From Pseudacidovorax intermedius (GTDB lineage: Bacteria; Pseudomonadota; Gammaproteobacteria; Burkholderiales; Burkholderiaceae_C), in assembly GCF_001476815.1 (NCBI RefSeq), contig NZ_LDSL01000009.1, positions 1-64,000 on the forward strand: 64,000 nt of DNA. Reading direction: 5' to 3'. A model generated the notes under the pieces. The model ran no database searches and was not told where the DNA came from. It saw nothing but the letters and a program-made list of their open reading frames with translations. How positions within the stretch are numbered: position 1 is the stretch's first letter; each line of letters opens with the position of its first letter. The position numbers and the translations under genes were made by a program. Positions 61,301-64,000 of this stretch are shown one piece after another.

Positions 61301-64000
61301 CGGCGACATCACGGCGAAGACCATCACCGTGGCCGCGACCGGCGTCAACAAGGTCTACGACGGCACGACGGCCGCCACGGCCACCCTGGGCAGCAGCGGT
61401 GTGGTCGGCGGCGACGTGGTGAACTTCTCCGGCACCGCCAGCCTGGCCGACAAGAACGTCGGCACGGGCAAGACCGTGAGCGTCGTCGGCATCGGCGCCA
61501 GCGGTGCGGATGCCGGCAACTACCAGCTGGCCGGCACCACCGCGTCCGGCACCCTCGACGTCACGGCCAAGACCATCACCGTGGCCGCCACCGGCGTGAA
61601 CAAGGTCTACGACGGCACGACGGCCGCCACGGCCAACCTGGCCAGCAGCGGCGTGGTCAATGGCGACGTCGTGAACTTCTCCGGCACCGCCAGCTTCGGC
61701 AACAAGAACGTGGGCAGCGCCAAGACCGTGAGCGTGGCCGGCATCGGCGCCAGCGGCGCGGACGCGGCCAACTACGTGCTGTCGGCCACCACCGCGACGA
61801 CCGCCGCGAACGTGACGGCCAAGGCCATCACCGTGGACGCGACGGGCGTCAACAAGACCTACGACGGCACGACCGCCGCCAGCGCCACGCTGGCCAGCAG
61901 CGGCGTGATCGCGGGCGACACCGTCAACTTCGGCGGCACCGCCAGCTTCGCCAACAAGAATGCGGGCACGGCCAAGGCGGTGAACGTGGCGGGCATCAGC
62001 GCCAGCGGCACCGACGCGGGCAACTACACGCTGACCGCCACCACCGCCGCGACGACGGCGGACATTGCCGCCAAGGCCATCACCGTGGCGGCCACCGGTG
62101 TGAACAAGGTGTACGACGGCACGACCAATGCCAGCGCCAGCCTGGCCAGCAGCGGCGTGGTTTCGGGCGACGCGGTGAGCTTCACGGGCACCGCCACGCT
62201 GGCCGACAAGAACGTCGGCACCGGCAAGGCCGTGAGCGTCGCGGGCATCAGCGCTTCGGGCGTCGATGCCGGCAACTACGCCATCAACACCACCGCCAGC
62301 ACCACCGCCAACGTGACGGCCAAGGCCATCACCGTGGCCGCCACCGGCGTGAACAAGGTGTACGACGGCACGACCTCGGCCAGCGCCAACCTGGCCAGCA
62401 GCGGCGTGGTGTCGGGCGACGTGGTCAACTTCTCCGGCACGGCCACGCTGGCGAACAAGAACGTCGGCACCGGCAAGGCCGTCAGCGTCGCGGGCATCGC
62501 CGCGAGCGGGGCCGACGCCGGCAACTACAGCATCAACACCACGGCCAGTACTACGGCGAACGTCACGGCCAAGGCCATCACCGTGGCAGCCACCGGCGTG
62601 AACAAGGTCTACGACGGCAGCACCGCGGCGACGGCCAACTTGGCCAGCAGCGGCGTGGTCTCGGGCGACGTGGTGAACTTCTCCGGCACCGCCACGCTGG
62701 CCGACAAGAACGTGGGCACGGGCAAGACGGTGAGCGTCGCCGGCATCGCCGCCAGCGGCACCGATGCCGCCAACTACAGCATCAACACCACCGCCGGCAC
62801 CACCGCCAACGTGACGGCCAAGACCATCACCGTGGCCGCGGCCGGCGTGAACAAGGTCTACGACGGCACGACGGCCGCCAGCGCCAGCCTGAGCAGCAGC
62901 GGCGTGGTCAATGGCGACGTGGTGAACTTCAGCGGCACCGCCAGCTTTGCCGACAAGAACGTGGGCACCGCCAAGGCCGTGACCGTCGCCGGCATCGGCG
63001 CCAGCGGCACGGATGCGGGCAACTACCTGCTCTCGGGCACCACCGCCACCACGGCGGCGAATGTGACGGCCAAGGCGATCACCGTGGCCGCCGCCGGCAC
63101 GAACAAGGTGTACGACGGCACCACGGCCGCGGCGGCCACGCTGTCGAGCAGCGGCGTGGTCGCGGGCGACACCGTCAACTTCGGCGGCACCGCCAGCTTC
63201 GCCAACAAGAACGTGGGCACCGGCAAGGCCGTGAGCGTGGCCGGCATCAGTGCCAGCGGCGCGGACGCGGCCAACTATGCGCTCACCGGCACGACCGCCT
63301 CGACCACGGCCGACGTGACGGCCAAGGCCATCACCGTGGCCGCCACCGGCGTCAACAAGGTGTACGACGGCAGCACCAGCGCCAGCGCCAACCTGGCCAG
63401 CAGCGGCGTGGTCTCGGGCGACGCGGTGAACTTCACCGGCACTGCCACGCTCGCCGACAAGAACGTCGGCACCGGCAAGGCCGTCAGCGTCGCGGGCATC
63501 GCCGCCAGCGGTGCCGACGCCGGCAACTACAGCATCAACACCACGGCCAGCACCACGGCGAACGTGACGGCGAAGGCCATCACCGTGGCCGCCACCGGCG
63601 TGAACAAGGTGTACGACGGCACGACCGCGGCCAGCGCCAACCTGGCCAGCAGCGGCGTGGTCGCGGGCGACGTGGTGAACTTCTCCGGCACGGCCACGCT
63701 GGCGAACAAGAACGTCGGCACCGGCAAGGCCGTGAGCGTGGCGGGCATCGCCGCCAGCGGCACCGATGCCGGCAACTACAGCATCAACACCACGGCCAGC
63801 ACCACGGCCAACGTGACGGCGAAGGCCATCACCGTGGCGGCCACCGGTGTGAACAAGGTCTACGACGGCACGACCGCGGCCGGCGCCAACCTCGCCAGCA
63901 GTGGCGTGGTCTCGGGCGACGTGGTGAGCTTCACCGGCACCGCCACGCTGGCCGACAAGAACGTCGGCACCGGCAAGACCGTCAGCGTTGCGGGCATCGC
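55392..64000 (+). CDS. Two-partner-secretion filamentous haemagglutinin-like adhesin with YDG/MBG repeats, partial at the right edge
   Basis: An open frame of at least 2,869 codons running off the window. N-terminal extended signal peptide (MSIHRHASLNRAFSLVWSDK ... LIGSASA), then the TPS/haemagglutinin-activity domain with the NPNG signature in VFLVNPNGILFGKGAQVS. A long Gly/Ser/Thr-rich beta-helix follows (NLTMAAGSFIQTNGGML, GNITLYGDLYADARSISLNGDV and similar). A MBG-type domain begins near residue 1710, and from about residue 1795 tandem YDG units of 83-87 residues follow. It should be exported through a TpsB-type outer-membrane partner (not in the window) and act at the cell surface. Its signal, repeats and glycine-rich body match FhaB/HMW-like adhesins. 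Confidence 0.9.
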   Translation, partial: MSIHRHASLNRAFSLVWSDKFQAWVPAPERTRARGKRGATTLAATVLATLIGSASAADPGLPSGGQVTTGSASIQQSGAVMTIRQDTQAAAIDWQRFSIGAGNTVHFVQPSSAAVALNRVLGQDPTQIYGTLQANGQVFLVNPNGILFGKGAQVSTAGLLATTRDISTTDFANGKFSFSGNGTGTVVNEGSLRAAQGGYVALIGAQVINSGSIQAPGGDVRLAAADAVSVRLNGAGLAGFSVDRGTLNALVANHGLIQAPGGRVALTADAADAVARAVVNHTGIIEAQGVDSSNGVVELRGDARTGEVNVSGRVDVSSAGGQGGAVAVSGHAVHLQAGAAVDASGATGGGKVRIGGGWQGQDADIANASTVTMAPGASIDVSARQQGSGGTAVLWSQDYTAFGGSIAARGGAGGGDGGKVETSSKDVLQAVGSVDTTAPAGKGGAWLLDPRNVTIASSGASGTAYSANYVPAADSVILASSINASLNAGTSVTITTGTTGTSAGDITVAAPITVNNTASYVGPTLTLQAANNINVNAAIANTTDSAYYGNRLNVVLTPGATGNVNFGATGSITTRGGNVYVGALSGTGGSETVTAQGNNLTMAAGSFIQTNGGMLDARVNGTISLAAGSLRSSGSYSPYYTTTPTAFSQRGIAINLAAGTITSTNTDPTVADIRTQVSTTLQAGTIGSSANPIKIGTDTAGDAYQTLTVNNTTGSSYVSQMGSNQVFSTVAVNVSSQANSTQDIRLMGDFGGTGHDGTGHLLLRNDANGVLAVATDDVNTVGAGGRATSVELSAPSMSFADNAVKTGDGYFSASGTTLASAAAGNGVADILSGDIRLNARDVGTQARPLELATTMGYTDSSLMVTNSGGSTFLKIVDDSFNYVKLMNVKDVGTHHILYAGGDRIVYASDGNNVVLPTISGGPTDGSTFFATNGIDTTRTTSKPRYLEMTASSGGFVLGDNAVNLGAGSFSLVIPIYNATGIIAAANSYNASAPVAQITAGDVSFSVQNYPTPAASTIGAGGKDIQIAQGAGTGNNTLSVGTQQGNVAIHELSQNHFKTISLSLGSASAAQNVAIDLAGPDDINFSDSGSLVSVDATKVNVAANNRNFSLTAGQRSIQTDGNSLGTGSYTLSAGGSASPSSLLKLNGDIRTIGGDITLYGYAGVDLLKSVLVDSNVGRTGIGGTIYLYGDYSNATSSVSSSGGSYSLTVDSSSTAAQGGYIYAPSNVDNRAGNYLSGLSFNATGATTASDNTVSLASRSSGASSILLKGDFSSAGNTYLGNGNGVTIDTEQGNTASAGNISFSGASLRSGTSYSTGQTYFNASTNFLTGNGGNVSLLAQNSASNPLSLASLLVDTRSPNGTSGDISLSAVSTSANYGGTGSQSYYGRNITLYGDLYADARSISLNGDVRLTRSVRMNTIGSLGSGAGGVTLGAVSATTTGAGLTITTGVGNASGAVVLNGGAGMAGGYYLDSLSINTRGSIASGISLNAAVATEGSQTYAAGALTATGGLSTNGGDIDLSGMAGNMQTRGSTYTITTDRAGGTNAAGRLLLGNIALNANSAGAVALTIDTTADGGGANAALTLNGVGGTTSYGAINVAAGSVTLNGAMRASSNAITVEARGSAADLTIASTGSVTTTTAGNVVLAAGRNFINNKGSTGISAAGRYFVYSTDPAASTEGMTGYSKHYNQAYVAGATPSYAGSGNWFLYSVAPVISVTPSTTTMVYGSAEPATTLGASNYSGMIDGDTLSSFTGSQSFTLAPAGTLSSAGFRQVGSYAYTLNGTLTDSLGYQYAPFAQSLTVTPRALNVSGISANNKTYDGSAAATLSGTATATALAGDLVAISGTGTGAFANANAGVNKAVAVSGYTATGTDAGNYQLVQPSGLTATITPRTLTVTGSGIATKTYDGNATATVNVGTVTGFVGSEMVVVSASGNFADKNVGTAKAVSASYSLADGNNGGRAANYVLAGQSLSGDITAKTITVAATGVNKVYDGTTAATATLGSSGVVGGDVVNFSGTASLADKNVGTGKTVSVVGIGASGADAGNYQLAGTTASGTLDVTAKTITVAATGVNKVYDGTTAATANLASSGVVNGDVVNFSGTASFGNKNVGSAKTVSVAGIGASGADAANYVLSATTATTAANVTAKAITVDATGVNKTYDGTTAASATLASSGVIAGDTVNFGGTASFANKNAGTAKAVNVAGISASGTDAGNYTLTATTAATTADIAAKAITVAATGVNKVYDGTTNASASLASSGVVSGDAVSFTGTATLADKNVGTGKAVSVAGISASGVDAGNYAINTTASTTANVTAKAITVAATGVNKVYDGTTSASANLASSGVVSGDVVNFSGTATLANKNVGTGKAVSVAGIAASGADAGNYSINTTASTTANVTAKAITVAATGVNKVYDGSTAATANLASSGVVSGDVVNFSGTATLADKNVGTGKTVSVAGIAASGTDAANYSINTTAGTTANVTAKTITVAAAGVNKVYDGTTAASASLSSSGVVNGDVVNFSGTASFADKNVGTAKAVTVAGIGASGTDAGNYLLSGTTATTAANVTAKAITVAAAGTNKVYDGTTAAAATLSSSGVVAGDTVNFGGTASFANKNVGTGKAVSVAGISASGADAANYALTGTTASTTADVTAKAITVAATGVNKVYDGSTSASANLASSGVVSGDAVNFTGTATLADKNVGTGKAVSVAGIAASGADAGNYSINTTASTTANVTAKAITVAATGVNKVYDGTTAASANLASSGVVAGDVVNFSGTATLANKNVGTGKAVSVAGIAASGTDAGNYSINTTASTTANVTAKAITVAATGVNKVYDGTTAAGANLASSGVVSGDVVSFTGTATLADKNVGTGKTVSVAGI
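60780..64000 (+). repeat. Array of tandem YDG/MBG domain repeats
   Basis: Thirteen YDG motifs (TAC codons at 60837, 61098, 61356, 61608, 61860, 62112, 62361, 62610, 62859, 63111, 63363, 63612 and 63861) are spaced 261, 258, 252, 252, 252, 252, 249, 249, 249, 252, 252, 249 and 249 bases apart in frame where counted. The first two units are divergent; the remainder are nearly identical at the DNA level (KTYDGT, ADKNVGT, KAVSVAGI, GADAGNYSINTTASTT). The array continues past 64000. Confidence 0.9.

Noticed and set aside
60780-64000. CRISPR array
   Set aside because: The repeats are about 250 bases long, in frame and coding; there are no short repeats with unique spacers.

Overview
The window is GC-rich, densely coded bacterial DNA. 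Six orphan Bug/TctC-type periplasmic binding proteins, several LysR/IclR/TetR-controlled aromatic and carboxylate catabolic operons, NagG-type and phthalate-dioxygenase-type Rieske oxygenases and an IS481-family element together point to a betaproteobacterium of the Burkholderiales (Comamonadaceae- or Alcaligenaceae-like; inferred from gene content, not from a marker gene). No rRNA, tRNA or CRISPR array was seen, and no gap longer than 300 bases lacks a gene.

Layout. 77-4029 (minus): a Bug binding protein beside a DctB-like sensor kinase and a FixJ/LuxR-type response regulator. 4120-5934 (minus): TetR regulator, RidA-family protein, alpha/beta hydrolase. Divergent from these, 6005-12882 (plus) is one tightly coupled operon: amidohydrolase, alpha/beta hydrolase, NagG/NagH-like Rieske oxygenase large and small subunits, Rieske ferredoxin, and a nitrate/sulfonate-type ABC importer (permease, ATPase, binding protein). 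It reads as a complete uptake, hydrolysis and ring-hydroxylation module. 12887-16218 (minus) holds a 2'-5' RNA ligase family protein, a YddA/SbmA-type ABC exporter and two small DUF proteins. 16388-26348 is a LysR-controlled catabolic operon (SMP-30 lactonase, FAH-family enzyme, cyclase, DenD-like epimerase, SDR, C-C-hydrolase-like enzyme) interspersed with three Bug proteins.

26575-39087 is a second aromatic/carboxylate module: a phthalate-dioxygenase-type Rieske oxygenase, an unrecognised 212-residue protein, a complete LIV-type importer whose two ATPases are fused into one chain, a DUF1116 protein, then (behind a LysR gene) a class II aldolase, a truncated medium-chain dehydrogenase, an amidase and an oxygenase reductase. 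An IS481-family element (39089-40105) sits exactly at the stop codon of that reductase, and both the reductase and the transposase stop inside the duplicated CTAG target. 40233-46708 is an IclR-controlled set: aconitase-superfamily large and small subunits, an isocitrate-lyase/PEP-mutase-family enzyme, two Bug proteins and a tautomerase. It resembles the dimethylmaleate hydratase / 2,3-dimethylmalate lyase pair.

46895-51046 is an envelope glycolipid cluster (PAP2 phosphatase, GT2, ArnT-like GT39, YdjC/ChbG deacetylase). 51098-52862 contains a tandem duplication of a four-helix membrane protein gene, one copy of which runs in frame into a GFA-domain gene. A GntP permease and a nitroreductase follow. 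From 55392 to the right edge runs the start of a giant two-partner-secretion adhesin whose distal part is an array of near-identical 83-84 residue YDG/MBG repeats that continues beyond the window.
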